Shown here: positions 1 through 7,977 of the stretch, piece after piece
Position numbering within the stretch: the first letter of the stretch is position 1
Layout: every line of letters starts with the position of its first letter
NCBI GenBank assembly: GCA_039820405.1
Contig: JBCBQC010000003.1
Location: forward strand, 62,001 to 126,000
Reading direction: 5' to 3'
Length of the DNA: 64,000 nucleotides
DNA from: CALLVY01 sp937899855
Lineage (GTDB): Bacteria; Bacteroidota; Bacteroidia; Chitinophagales; Saprospiraceae
The notes under the pieces: generated by a model
Database searches by the model: none
Told to the model about the DNA's origin: nothing
The model's input: the letters and a program-made list of their open reading frames with translations, nothing else
Position numbers and translations under genes: made by a program

Positions 1-257
1 TCAGTCGTGGCTTGGTCATTGATTGCGTAAACGTAATCAAAGGCCTGGAGGCCCATCTGCTCCGCTGCCGAACCGGGAATGACCCGGGTGACGTAACTGC
101 CGTAAGGATTGTCAACTTGAATTTTTTTGGCTTTTTCCTTCGATACCGAGTTGGAGTGAATCCCGAGGTAGCCCCGGCTGCTGCTCTGGTGTTGGGCCAG
201 GCTTGCTTGGCTCAGACAGAGGCTCAAGAACAAAAGGAGAGTGGTAACTTTTTGCAT
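1..257 (-). CDS. Secreted PDZ-domain protein, truncated by window edge
   Basis: Translating the reverse strand from the ATG at 257-255 gives 85 codons that run off the start of the window without a stop. Residues 1-22 form a signal peptide (MQKVTTLLLFLSLCLSQA, then SLAQ). From about residue 30 there is a PDZ start (GYLGIH), then SYVTRVIPGSAAEQMGLQ and DYVYAIND, the ligand-groove and glycine signatures of a PDZ fold. The protein is therefore probably exported and binds peptide C-termini. It lies downstream of, and on the same strand as, the lipoprotein gene at 404-1420, with a 146-bp gap. The rest of the protein cannot be seen, so any protease or sorting domain is unknown. The PDZ call is firm and the overall function is not. 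Confidence 0.8.
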   Translation of the reverse strand, partial: MQKVTTLLLFLSLCLSQASLAQHQSSSRGYLGIHSNSVSKEKAKKIQVDNPYGSYVTRVIPGSAAEQMGLQAFDYVYAINDQATT

Positions 258-403
258 GGCAAACAATTTTGTAGTGAATGCTGTACAGCCGATGGCCAGG
301 GTAAGACGGAGCAGTAGCCCGTCAGACCGTCGTGATGCCCTTGGCAGTACGAGCGAAATAGGTTTGGTTCGCCATACTTACGAAGCAAAAGGGAATTTGG
401 ATT

Positions 404-1420
404 TTAGCGTTTTTTCATCCAGTCGATAATATCGCCCACCGACTGGCTGGCAATTTCGGCGGGCAGGTCGACCCGTTCGCCCCGATCCATATCAATTCCG
501 ACGGCCGAAGAGCCATCCTTGTACTGGAGTACCAGCAGGTTATTATTGCGTGCCGAGGCGGAAATCCGGGTGCTGATGGGCAGTGGCTGGTCGAAGAGGG
601 GACTGAGGGTGATGGGATTTTCCTCAGCGTCATAATCAAAGTTGGAATAGACGGCCTGAAACACCCCGGGCTGTCTCTCGATGACGAAGAGCTGGTTCAT
701 GATGCCCGTTTCGCGGTGTAGGTACTCGGCGAGGGGAATGACGGGTTCGATCTGTCGCTTGTTGGTGAGGTCAAAGGCGTAGGCACCGAATTCGGCGGCG
801 TAGCCAAAGAGGTAGCGATCCCATACGGTCAGGCCCTGGGGCAGGCCCGAAGAGGCATCGGTCGCGCGGCGCTTACTGCGGTACTCAGGGCTCATGGGCA
901 TCAGCATTTCGTTGCGCTGGAGGTCGTAGCAATACACAAAATCGGTACCCTGGGCGCAGATCACCTGATTGAGGGGTTCGTAGGTTTCGGGATAGAGGTA
1001 GTAGGGATAATCCGGGCTTTTGTTGATTGGCATGACGTGGTTGCCGATCAGGTCGCAGGTGAGGGTGTTGTAGATTTGGAAACTGCGGTAGCTCTCGGGG
1101 TAGCTTTGATCGTACAGTTCGGCCGTATCGGCTACCACGACGAGGAGTACTTCTTTTTCGGCAATCCAGAAGTCGCCATCTTCGAGGGCTTTACCGACCA
1201 GCTGACAATTGTGGGCCTCACGGACCGGGCGGCTCGCGGGAGCGGGGGTAGCTGGGGGTTCGGGGGTACTACTCGTAGCCGGGGCTTCGGTACCCGAGCC
1301 CGCCGTTTCGCCAATCGCCGCCCCTCCCGGATCACCACAGGCCGTAAAAAGCAGAAGCAATGACAGACTCGAAATCAGAGCGGACCGTTTGGTGGAACTA
1401 GCTGGATATAGTGGGATCAA
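404..1420 (-). CDS. Lipoprotein of unknown function
   Basis: This 338-residue protein has an N-terminal hydrophobic segment ending in a lipobox (LLLLFTAC; Cys about residue 28), so it is probably a lipoprotein of the cell envelope. A low-complexity Thr/Pro/Ala linker (about residues 35-65) precedes a globular region rich in Tyr, Asp and short beta-like segments. The beta-propeller look (repeated hydrophobic-Tyr-Asp strands) is suggestive only; I recognise no family. No ATG lies near the N-terminus; the reading frame opens with TTG at 1420-1418, so the start is uncertain. It is divergent from blaI, and its start is only 32 bp from the nearest BlaI-type dyad (1452-1467), so it may share that regulation. 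That link is inferred from position. Confidence 0.7.
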   Translation of the reverse strand: MIPLYPASSTKRSALISSLSLLLLFTACGDPGGAAIGETAGSGTEAPATSSTPEPPATPAPASRPVREAHNCQLVGKALEDGDFWIAEKEVLLVVVADTAELYDQSYPESYRSFQIYNTLTCDLIGNHVMPINKSPDYPYYLYPETYEPLNQVICAQGTDFVYCYDLQRNEMLMPMSPEYRSKRRATDASSGLPQGLTVWDRYLFGYAAEFGAYAFDLTNKRQIEPVIPLAEYLHRETGIMNQLFVIERQPGVFQAVYSNFDYDAEENPITLSPLFDQPLPISTRISASARNNNLLVLQYKDGSSAVGIDMDRGERVDLPAEIASQSVGDIIDWMKKR

Positions 1421-1451
1421 AATCTTAAAATTTTGTTAAATTTTTTTTAAT

Positions 1452-1467
1452 TACGAAAGTTATCGTA
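1452..1467. promoter_or_regulatory. BlaI-type operator dyad 1
   Basis: A 16-bp inverted repeat, TACGAAAGTTATCGTA, has 5-bp perfect arms (TACGA/TCGTA). It is the member of the triplet closest to the divergent lipoprotein gene. BlaI/MecI/CopY-family repressors bind short dyads of this kind; assignment to the adjacent repressor is inferred from position and repetition. Confidence 0.65.
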
Positions 1468-1475
1468 GTTCAAAC

Positions 1476-1506
1476 TTGGAATTACGAAGGGATTCGTATA
1501 TAATTG
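1476..1506 (+). promoter_or_regulatory. Bacteroidota-type promoter of blaI-blaR1
   Basis: A TTG at 1476-1478 is followed after exactly 20 bp by TATAATTG at 1499-1506, which matches the Bacteroidota -7 consensus TAnnTTTG at seven of eight positions. Transcription would start near 1513, about 35 nt before the blaI ATG. Operator dyad 2 fills the spacer and dyad 3 covers the expected start point, as expected for direct autorepression. Confidence 0.5.
1483..1498. promoter_or_regulatory. BlaI-type operator dyad 2
   Basis: A 16-bp dyad, TACGAAGGGATTCGTA, has 6-bp perfect arms and a 4-bp centre. It lies between the -33 and -7 elements of the proposed blaI promoter. The arms are identical to those of dyad 3, and the spacing from dyad 1 is 31 bp start to start. 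Confidence 0.75.
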
Positions 1507-1509
1507 CAT

Positions 1510-1525
1510 TACGAAATCATTCGTA
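1510..1525. promoter_or_regulatory. BlaI-type operator dyad 3
   Basis: A 16-bp dyad, TACGAAATCATTCGTA, has the same 6-bp arms as dyad 2, 27 bp further on. It would overlap the transcription start and end 22 bp before the blaI start codon, a typical repressor position. Confidence 0.75.
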
Positions 1526-1547
1526 GATCATTTTACCGCCGCAAGAT

Positions 1548-1934
1548 ATGAGTCACAAAAAATTTCAGAAACCCACCGATGCCGAACTGGAGATCCTCCA
1601 GGTGCTCTGGGCCCACGGCCCCTCATCGGTCCGTTTTGTCAACGATCAGCTCAACGCGATCCGCAAGATTGGCTACACCACTACCCTCAAGGTGATGCAA
1701 ATCATGGTGGGTAAGGACCTGGTCAATCGCAACACGGATGCTCGGACCCACATTTACGAAGCAAATGTAAGCGAAGCGGAAACCCAAAGCAAGTTACTCG
1801 AAAACTTTCTGGACACCGCCTTCCGCGGCTCCGCTACCCGACTCGTAATGCAGGCCCTGGGCAATCACCAAACCTCCCGACAGGAACTGGCCGCCATCAA
1901 AAACCTCATTGAAAAAATCGAGAACCAAGAGTAA
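1548..1934 (+). CDS. blaI: BlaI/MecI/CopY-family winged-helix repressor
   Basis: The 128-residue product has the length and pattern of the Penicillinase_R family. An N-terminal winged helix runs from about residue 8 to 80 (TDAELEILQVLWAHGPSS, VRFVNDQL, then TTLKVMQIMVGKDLV as recognition helix and wing entry), followed by a C-terminal dimerisation helix region. Repressors of this family are usually inactivated by proteolysis after signalling by a partner M56 membrane protease, and that partner is encoded 48 bp downstream. Three matching dyads lie at 1452-1525, over the promoter. There is no beta-lactamase gene nearby, so the regulated function is probably envelope stress or another signal. 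The family call is firm and the ligand is unknown. Confidence 0.93.
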   Translation: MSHKKFQKPTDAELEILQVLWAHGPSSVRFVNDQLNAIRKIGYTTTLKVMQIMVGKDLVNRNTDARTHIYEANVSEAETQSKLLENFLDTAFRGSATRLVMQALGNHQTSRQELAAIKNLIEKIENQE

Positions 1935-1982
1935 ATAAGTTTGTGAAGCCCCCGGGCTTCCTCATCTCGCAAAGTATCACTC

Positions 1983-4328
1983 ATGACTTTCATCCAAAAC
2001 CTCATCTCCGACGACATCATCTACGCCCTGGGCTGGACCATGATCCACTCCCTGTGGCAGGGTATGCTCATCGCTTTCCTACTGGCATTCGCGCTCTATT
2101 TCCTCCAGAAACGCTCGGCGCGCCTTCGCTACGAAATCGCCAGCCTCTCCCTCTTCCTCATCCTGGTCAGCGCGGTCTGTACCTTTATCTGGCTCTACGA
2201 TCGGGTAGCCAGCGCCCCCCTCAGTGCCCTGCTGATCCTGGGCCACAGCGGTGGCGAAGCACAGTCCGCCACCACGACACCGGGCTTTTTCCAAGCCGCC
2301 ACCCAATACTTCAACCAACACCTCCCCCTCATCGTCACCGTGTGGCTCACCGGGGTGGGCTTTTTCCTACTCCGCCTAATGGGTGGCCTGGCTTACATCC
2401 AGCGACTCAAACACCAAAAAAACCGTCCACTGGGTGACTACTGGCAAGCGAAAATGCGGACCATCACCCAACGGCTGCAGCTCCGCCGTCCCGTCCGCCT
2501 CCTCGAATCGACACTCGTCAACGTACCAATGGTGCTCGGCTATTTCAAGCCCGTCATCTTGCTCCCCCTAGGAGCGGTCAACAGCCTGACGGTACAAGAA
2601 GTCGAAGCGGTACTGGCCCACGAGCTGGCCCACGTACAGCGCAACGACTACTTGGTCAACATCGTGCTTTCCCTCATCGAGGTCCTTTTTTACTACCACC
2701 CCGCCGTCTGGTTCATCTCCGCCAACGTCCGCAACGAACGGGAAAACTGTGCCGATGACATCGCCGTACGCCTCTGTGGCAACTCCCTGACCTACGCCAA
2801 GGCCCTGGTGAGCCTGCAAGAACTGCACCCGACGGTACCCGCCTTTGCCATGCCCTTCTCGCGTTCCAAAAACCAGCTGTTGCACCGGATCCAACGCATC
2901 CTTCAGCAACCCCAAACGCGTTCGAACATCCGCGAGCGACTCCTGGCCACCGGAATGCTACTGGTCGCCCTGCTGCTCCTGTCGGTCAGTGCGAACGGTA
3001 CCAGCGAGGGCAAGACCAAGTTGCGCGACTTCTCGCTCCTGAGTGCCAAAAAAATCGAGCTGGATATCGAACCCGCAGACCTAGAACCCTTACTGATGAC
3101 CACCACCGATACCATTCCTCCCCGGACCACTACGCGGAGCAGCAGTAGCCAACGGATTGTAACGGACCGAAATGGACAGGAGGTCGAAATCGAAATCGAG
3201 GACGAGCAATTGACCAAACTTCGGATCGACGGACGGCTGATCCCGCCTGCGGAGTACGAACAACACGAGGAGCTGATCGCCCGAATCCGCCAGGACATTC
3301 CCCGGCCTCCGGCCCCACCGATTCCGCCCCGCCCCGGCGCGGTACCCAGCCCGCCAGCCCCGCCCACGGATGGCGTACCCGCTCCCCCGGCTCCGCCCGC
3401 ACCACCCGCTCCTCCGGCCCCGCCCGTACCTTCGGGAATACCCGCCCCACCGGTACCACCAAGCCCGCCGGAGTTAACCGACGGGACGCGCATCAAAATC
3501 ATTACCGAGGACGGACAAAGCCAGATCATCAGCATCGGCGGAGCTGGCGAGGAAATTATAGAACTCAACATCGAGGACGACGCAATTTTTCTCAATGGGG
3601 AACGAATCGATGATGTAGACGAAATTTACCTCATCGAAGGCGAAGACCAAGACCTCTCGTGGACCGATGGCGAGGACTTTAACTGGGATGAAAAAGCATT
3701 TAAGATCGAAGGCTTTGACGATCTCGACTCCCTGCTCAAGTTCGGTGACAGCTTCAGCTTTGAAATCCTCGAGCCCACCGATCCCACCGATCCCACCGCC
3801 TATGCCTATACTTATGAAAACTTACCCTCGCCCGTAGAACTTCGGCGAAGCATCCGTGCAGTACAGTCCCAACTCCGCAGCGCCCAACGAGCCCGCGAAG
3901 AAATCATCAGGGAATACCAACAAGAGTTGAGTGAAGAGCAACAAGAACAATTGCGTGCCCACCGCGCGAAACTACTGCGTCGGAACGAACGGATCCAGGG
4001 CGAACTCGACGAACGTATGGCGGAGCTCGAACAGTTACGGGCACGGGCTAAGGATACCTACCAAAAAGCGGAACGCGCTACCCGAGAAGCCCGCAAAGAA
4101 GTCCGCAGACAGCGGGAGGTACAGATGGAAGAGCTAAAGCAGCACTTGCTCGAGGACGGCCTCATTCGCCGCCCCGACGATAGCTTTAGCTTCCGCCTGG
4201 ACCTCAAAAAACTTCGCGTCAACGGCAAGCGACAGTCCGCCGACCTGCACCAAAAATACCTCCGCCTTTTCCGTGGCGACGGCCAAGGGGACCACAGCTT
4301 CAGCATCAGCATCGAACAACGAAAGTAA
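1983..4328 (+). CDS. BlaR1-like M56 membrane metalloprotease with long C-terminal extension
   Basis: 781 residues. The N-terminal third is a BlaR1/MecR1-type sensor protease: several membrane segments, then the zinc motif HELAH at residues 213-217 with a downstream Glu in NERENCADD (Glu about 254), and a further membrane helix near 318-338 (LLATGMLLVALLLL). After that helix the usual penicillin-binding sensor domain is absent. Instead there are a short beta-rich segment, a Pro/Ala-rich stretch (about residues 440-500, many PPAPP repeats), an acidic beta-rich segment, and a charged coiled coil (about 620-740). It follows blaI by 48 bp and probably relieves BlaI repression by proteolysis. What the C-terminal part senses is unknown. 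Similar large M56 proteins without a penicillin-binding domain are common in Bacteroidota. Confidence 0.88.
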   Translation: MTFIQNLISDDIIYALGWTMIHSLWQGMLIAFLLAFALYFLQKRSARLRYEIASLSLFLILVSAVCTFIWLYDRVASAPLSALLILGHSGGEAQSATTTPGFFQAATQYFNQHLPLIVTVWLTGVGFFLLRLMGGLAYIQRLKHQKNRPLGDYWQAKMRTITQRLQLRRPVRLLESTLVNVPMVLGYFKPVILLPLGAVNSLTVQEVEAVLAHELAHVQRNDYLVNIVLSLIEVLFYYHPAVWFISANVRNERENCADDIAVRLCGNSLTYAKALVSLQELHPTVPAFAMPFSRSKNQLLHRIQRILQQPQTRSNIRERLLATGMLLVALLLLSVSANGTSEGKTKLRDFSLLSAKKIELDIEPADLEPLLMTTTDTIPPRTTTRSSSSQRIVTDRNGQEVEIEIEDEQLTKLRIDGRLIPPAEYEQHEELIARIRQDIPRPPAPPIPPRPGAVPSPPAPPTDGVPAPPAPPAPPAPPAPPVPSGIPAPPVPPSPPELTDGTRIKIITEDGQSQIISIGGAGEEIIELNIEDDAIFLNGERIDDVDEIYLIEGEDQDLSWTDGEDFNWDEKAFKIEGFDDLDSLLKFGDSFSFEILEPTDPTDPTAYAYTYENLPSPVELRRSIRAVQSQLRSAQRAREEIIREYQQELSEEQQEQLRAHRAKLLRRNERIQGELDERMAELEQLRARAKDTYQKAERATREARKEVRRQREVQMEELKQHLLEDGLIRRPDDSFSFRLDLKKLRVNGKRQSADLHQKYLRLFRGDGQGDHSFSISIEQRK

Positions 4329-4356
4329 GCCAATTACCCATCAAAATCCTCTATCA

Positions 4357-5931
4357 ATGAAAAGAACATCCACCCCATCCCGACCGCTGCTCAGTACCAT
4401 GCTCGCCCTACTGTTGCTCGCCACCAGCCCCCTCTCCGCCCAAAACCAGGACCAGAGCGGCGACCACATCATTACCGAGGGAAATCGCACGTCCATCCTC
4501 ATCAAACGAATCGATGAGCAAGGCAACGAAGTGATTGAGATCATCGAAAACGATACGGAGGACATCCTGCGGGATGGAGAATCGAACATCATCATTTCTA
4601 AAGACGGCAGCAATGGGGTACACATCGATGTGGATGATCTCATGCAGGACCTGAACATCGACGTGGAGGTCAATGATGGGTACAAAAAGATCAGGGTCAA
4701 AGGCGTGGATCAAAACGGAGAAAAGGTGGACATCCAGTGGGAGGGAGCAGGCGACTTGCCCGAGGACGTTCGCGAGCGTTTGGAAGCCCTCAACATCCGT
4801 CACTTCGACGACTCCACGGCCAAGGGCAGCGCCCACTACCAGCTGACCGATCAGCGTCCTTTTTTAGGCGTAGTGATGAGTCAAAAGAAAAGACGAGGGG
4901 CGGCCGACCAGCAGGACTTCGTGGTGAGTCGGGTAGTCGCGGGTAGTGCGGCGGAAGCGGCGGGCATTCAGGCCGGAGACGTCATCACGGCAATCGGGGG
5001 CGAGTCGGTTCGCAACCTGCGGGAGCTCCGAGGGGCCTTGGGCCAGCATCAGGTTGGCGATCAGGTCGAGCTGGCTTACCGGCGAGCGGAACGGGAAATG
5101 CGTACCCCCGTGACGCTAAAAAGTCGCGAGGATCGCCTTTATCGTTCGGGAGGTGACCACCGCAGTTGGGGCGATTGGGAAGACTTTGATTTCGACTTTG
5201 ACTTTGATTTTGACTTCGGCGATGATCTGGATATCGGGAACATGGAAAACTGGACTTTTGAGAATCGGAAGAATCCTTGCCGACCTTTTATCGGTGTGAA
5301 CCTCAACCTCAGCAGCAAATCCGGAGCGGCGGAAGGCATTGCCATCGGAGGCATTATCGAGGACACCCCCGCCGCCACCACCGACCTAAAGCGGGGCGAT
5401 GTGATCATCGCATTCGACGGTACCAGCGTCCGTAGCCACCGCGAGCTCCTGGCCGAGCGCAACAAACGCGCCGCCGGCGACGACTTTACCCTCACCGTTC
5501 TCCGGGAAGGGCAGCAGCACACCGTCTCCGCCACCTTTCCCGCCTGCGACGAAGCAGCCCTAGCCGAGGAGCAATCGCGACAACGCAAAGTGCTCATCAT
5601 CCGTCGGGAGAAAAAAGACGGCCCCGCAACGGCCCCGGAGGTCGACCCCACCGCCGTCCCCGAGTCGACGCTCAACCTGAGCAATTTCCAAGCCTTCCCC
5701 AACCCCTCAACCGATCGGGTCACGATCAATTTCGAAGCACCAACGGGCCCAATTTCCGTTCGGGTAACCGACCTTAACGGGAAGGAAGTCTATAGCGAAA
5801 CCCTCAACAACTTCGATGGTCAGTATACCCGCGATATCGACCTGCGTCGGGCCCCGGAGGGCGTCCTCTTCCTCAGCATCCAGCAAGCGGGACAGGTATT
5901 TACCGATAAAATCTTTAAGGGTACGCCCTAG
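4357..5931 (+). CDS. Secreted twin-PDZ protein with T9SS sorting domain
   Basis: I chose the ATG at 4357 (524 residues) because it is followed at once by a signal peptide (MKRTSTPSRPLL, hydrophobic core, Ala-Gln). An acidic beta-rich region comes next. PDZ 1 is at about residues 165-250 (RPFLGVVMS, GSAAEAAGIQAGDVITAIGG) and PDZ 2 at about 305-385 (CRPFIGVNL, DLKRGDVIIAFDGTSV). Between them lies an Asp-Phe repeat. The last 80 residues (FQAFPNPSTDRVTINFE to the end) are a type A T9SS C-terminal sorting domain, so the mature protein is probably exported across the outer membrane. It starts 28 bp after the M56 protease and is probably in the same operon. It could be a protease regulator or an adhesive scaffold; no catalytic residues are visible. 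Confidence 0.88.
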   Translation: MKRTSTPSRPLLSTMLALLLLATSPLSAQNQDQSGDHIITEGNRTSILIKRIDEQGNEVIEIIENDTEDILRDGESNIIISKDGSNGVHIDVDDLMQDLNIDVEVNDGYKKIRVKGVDQNGEKVDIQWEGAGDLPEDVRERLEALNIRHFDDSTAKGSAHYQLTDQRPFLGVVMSQKKRRGAADQQDFVVSRVVAGSAAEAAGIQAGDVITAIGGESVRNLRELRGALGQHQVGDQVELAYRRAEREMRTPVTLKSREDRLYRSGGDHRSWGDWEDFDFDFDFDFDFGDDLDIGNMENWTFENRKNPCRPFIGVNLNLSSKSGAAEGIAIGGIIEDTPAATTDLKRGDVIIAFDGTSVRSHRELLAERNKRAAGDDFTLTVLREGQQHTVSATFPACDEAALAEEQSRQRKVLIIRREKKDGPATAPEVDPTAVPESTLNLSNFQAFPNPSTDRVTINFEAPTGPISVRVTDLNGKEVYSETLNNFDGQYTRDIDLRRAPEGVLFLSIQQAGQVFTDKIFKGTP

Positions 5932-6405
5932 CGGAGGGATAAAGCACTGACGAGGGATTTCGGGCAATTTCGGAGGTGGGTACATTTTCACCCACTGGGT
6001 GGGAGCCCACCCTCAAGGTACCACCTGCTGCGGTCCCCCTTTGCGCAAACCATGCTCCAGCATAGCTCCGCTACCCAGCCTTGGAGTTCCTCACTCCAGT
6101 CGGTTTCAATACTAAAGAAATTTTCTCCATCTAGAATGAGAAACTTCCCTACATAGACGCTTTTGCCTAGAAAATTCCATAAACCCAAATCAAAAAAATA
6201 GCATAAAATCGGCTGTAGCCCCCGAAAAACAAGGGGAAAATTTTTTCAAAAAAAATCCCCTTCCGTCCAAAAGCGTAGTCGAGCCCGCAGTCACGAAAGC
6301 GCTTAATATCATAAATTTCATTGTCATACTTTCCAGATACGGCTGTTGGTTGAAAAAATCAGCAGCCGTTTTTTGTGGTGGAAAGTGGAAAACGATGGGC
6401 CTTAT
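5932..6405. other. Intergenic region, no gene recognised
   Basis: This stretch lies between the convergent PDZ/T9SS gene and the WG-repeat gene. No open frame has a plausible start and protein-like composition. It contains AT-rich runs around 6190-6260 and, near its end, a terminator-like hairpin pointing right (6339-6375). Confidence 0.5.
6339..6375 (+). terminator. Rho-independent terminator-like hairpin
   Basis: Arms ACGGCTG (6339-6345) and CAGCCGT (6363-6369) are complementary over 7 bp and are followed by a run of T on the plus strand. It lies about 400 bp after the nearest plus-strand gene, which is far for that gene's terminator. Confidence 0.45.
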
Positions 6406-7818
6406 TCACTCCAGTTCGAAGTAAATGATGTCGCATTGGGAGAGGTCGGCATTGAGAATGACCTTTTGGCTACGCTGCCCATCGGAGATGACGATGGCGG
6501 CGGTATTGGGGGGTTCGCGACCGAGGTTTTTGGCGTAAAAGAGCAGGTAGTTATCGGTCAGCTCCGGATCGTAAACGATGGGAATCCGGTGGGCCTCAGC
6601 GCTGAGTTCGTACTGTTTGAGAATCCATTCCCCATTGTAGTTGAGCGAGATGATGTCGCCGTCGATGCGTTTGTGATCGTACACTTCGATGGTGAAATTG
6701 GGCTCCGCTACGGTGATGCGACGACCTTCGCCGATGGCGCGGCGGGTCACTTGTTCGGGGCGGGCTTGGGGCCGGTTGAGGGTCAATTCTTTTTCGAGGG
6801 GCGCGACGTAGCGGATAAAACCTTTTTTGTTGCCGATACGGGCGAAGGCCAGTTCGCACTTGAAATCGCGGGCCTCGTCAAATTGCGGGCGAATCGCGAT
6901 GCTGCCGTCGATCCAGATGTAGCCCCATTTGCCATCGATTTTGACGCAGGCCAATTCTTCGGAAAAACTACGCGCCTCCTGGTACTGGGGTTCGATGATG
7001 TACGCACCCTGCCGGTTGATGTAGCCCCAAAGGCCATTGGATTTGACGCGGGCCAGGTCGCTGTTGAAATTGGAGGCCTGTTCGTAACGCAGGGGGATGA
7101 CCGCTTCGCCCTGGGTGTTGATAAAGCCAAATTTGCCATGGATCTCGACCCGGGCCAGGCCCTCGCGAAAGCTATGCGCCGCATCGAAGCGGGGGGGGAT
7201 CACAAAATTCCCTTCGCGGTCGACGTAGCCCCATTTGTCGCCCAGGCGGACGCAAGACAGGCCGTCCGAAAAATTGCTGGCACTGTCGTAGCGCGGCCGG
7301 ATGACGTAGCGGCCGCTGCGGTCGATGATCCCGTACAGACCGTCAACTTTGACGGCGGCCAGACCATCGACAAAAACGTTGGCAAATTCAAATTCCGCGG
7401 GGATGACGAGGCGGCCATTCCGGTCGACGTAGCCCCATTTGCCCCGTAGTTTGACGTTGGCCAGGCCCTCGCGAAAGAAACCGGTATTCTCAAACTGGGG
7501 CTCGATTTCGAACTGGCCCCGGCGATTGATAAAACCAACGGTGGAGCTGCTATTGTCGGCACTGAGGTAACCGGCGGGGGCCCACTCTTCGGCGAAGCCA
7601 TCGATGACGTTGTACTGCAAGCGGATGTGGATGCGACCCGTGGTGTCGATGTAGCCTTTGAGCCGCCCGCGGGCGGCAATGGCGAGGTTATCGGTAAAGT
7701 CACTAACGCGGGAAAATTGGCTGGTTTCGAAGGCCCAGCGGTAATGGTCTTGACCCAGGAGGGGGGAATACAGGCCGAATACCAACAGGAATAGCCAGAT
7801 CGGTTTCATCAAGTTCAT
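6406..7818 (-). CDS. Secreted WG-repeat protein
   Basis: From the ATG at 7818 (470 residues) the product begins with a signal peptide (MNLMKPIWLFLLVFGL, cleavage after LLGQ). About residues 35-375 consist of WG (KWG) repeats of roughly 45 residues. Clear copies carry KWGYVDRNGRLVIP, YGIIDRSGRYVIRP, KWGYVDREGNFVIPP, FGFINTQGEAVIPL, WGYINRQGAYIIEP and KWGYIWIDGSIAIRP, each followed by an aromatic-Asp-x-Ala segment. The C-terminal 100 residues lack repeats and look beta-rich. WG repeats form beta structures of unsettled function. A second ATG at 7809 is an alternative start. On the minus strand TATCTTTG (7831-7838) resembles a -7 box just upstream. The gene stands alone, divergent from the LytS kinase. 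Confidence 0.85.
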   Translation of the reverse strand: MNLMKPIWLFLLVFGLYSPLLGQDHYRWAFETSQFSRVSDFTDNLAIAARGRLKGYIDTTGRIHIRLQYNVIDGFAEEWAPAGYLSADNSSSTVGFINRRGQFEIEPQFENTGFFREGLANVKLRGKWGYVDRNGRLVIPAEFEFANVFVDGLAAVKVDGLYGIIDRSGRYVIRPRYDSASNFSDGLSCVRLGDKWGYVDREGNFVIPPRFDAAHSFREGLARVEIHGKFGFINTQGEAVIPLRYEQASNFNSDLARVKSNGLWGYINRQGAYIIEPQYQEARSFSEELACVKIDGKWGYIWIDGSIAIRPQFDEARDFKCELAFARIGNKKGFIRYVAPLEKELTLNRPQARPEQVTRRAIGEGRRITVAEPNFTIEVYDHKRIDGDIISLNYNGEWILKQYELSAEAHRIPIVYDPELTDNYLLFYAKNLGREPPNTAAIVISDGQRSQKVILNADLSQCDIIYFELE

Positions 7819-7977
7819 GGTTTGTGGCTGCAAAGATAAAGGCATTTGGTCTAAAATGCAGTCGGGGGTCAAAATTCCTTACCTTGAGCCCAGTGAAGGG
7901 GTTGTTTGCTCTTTTGAACGCTCCGTTGGGAGATAAAATGAGCGGAAGGGGCCATTTTTTCACAAATTGTGCTTGGT

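Noticed and set aside
1983..4328. The M56 gene as a true beta-lactam sensor (BlaR1)
   Set aside because: No penicillin-binding motifs (SxxK, SxN, KTG in order) are visible after the membrane domain.
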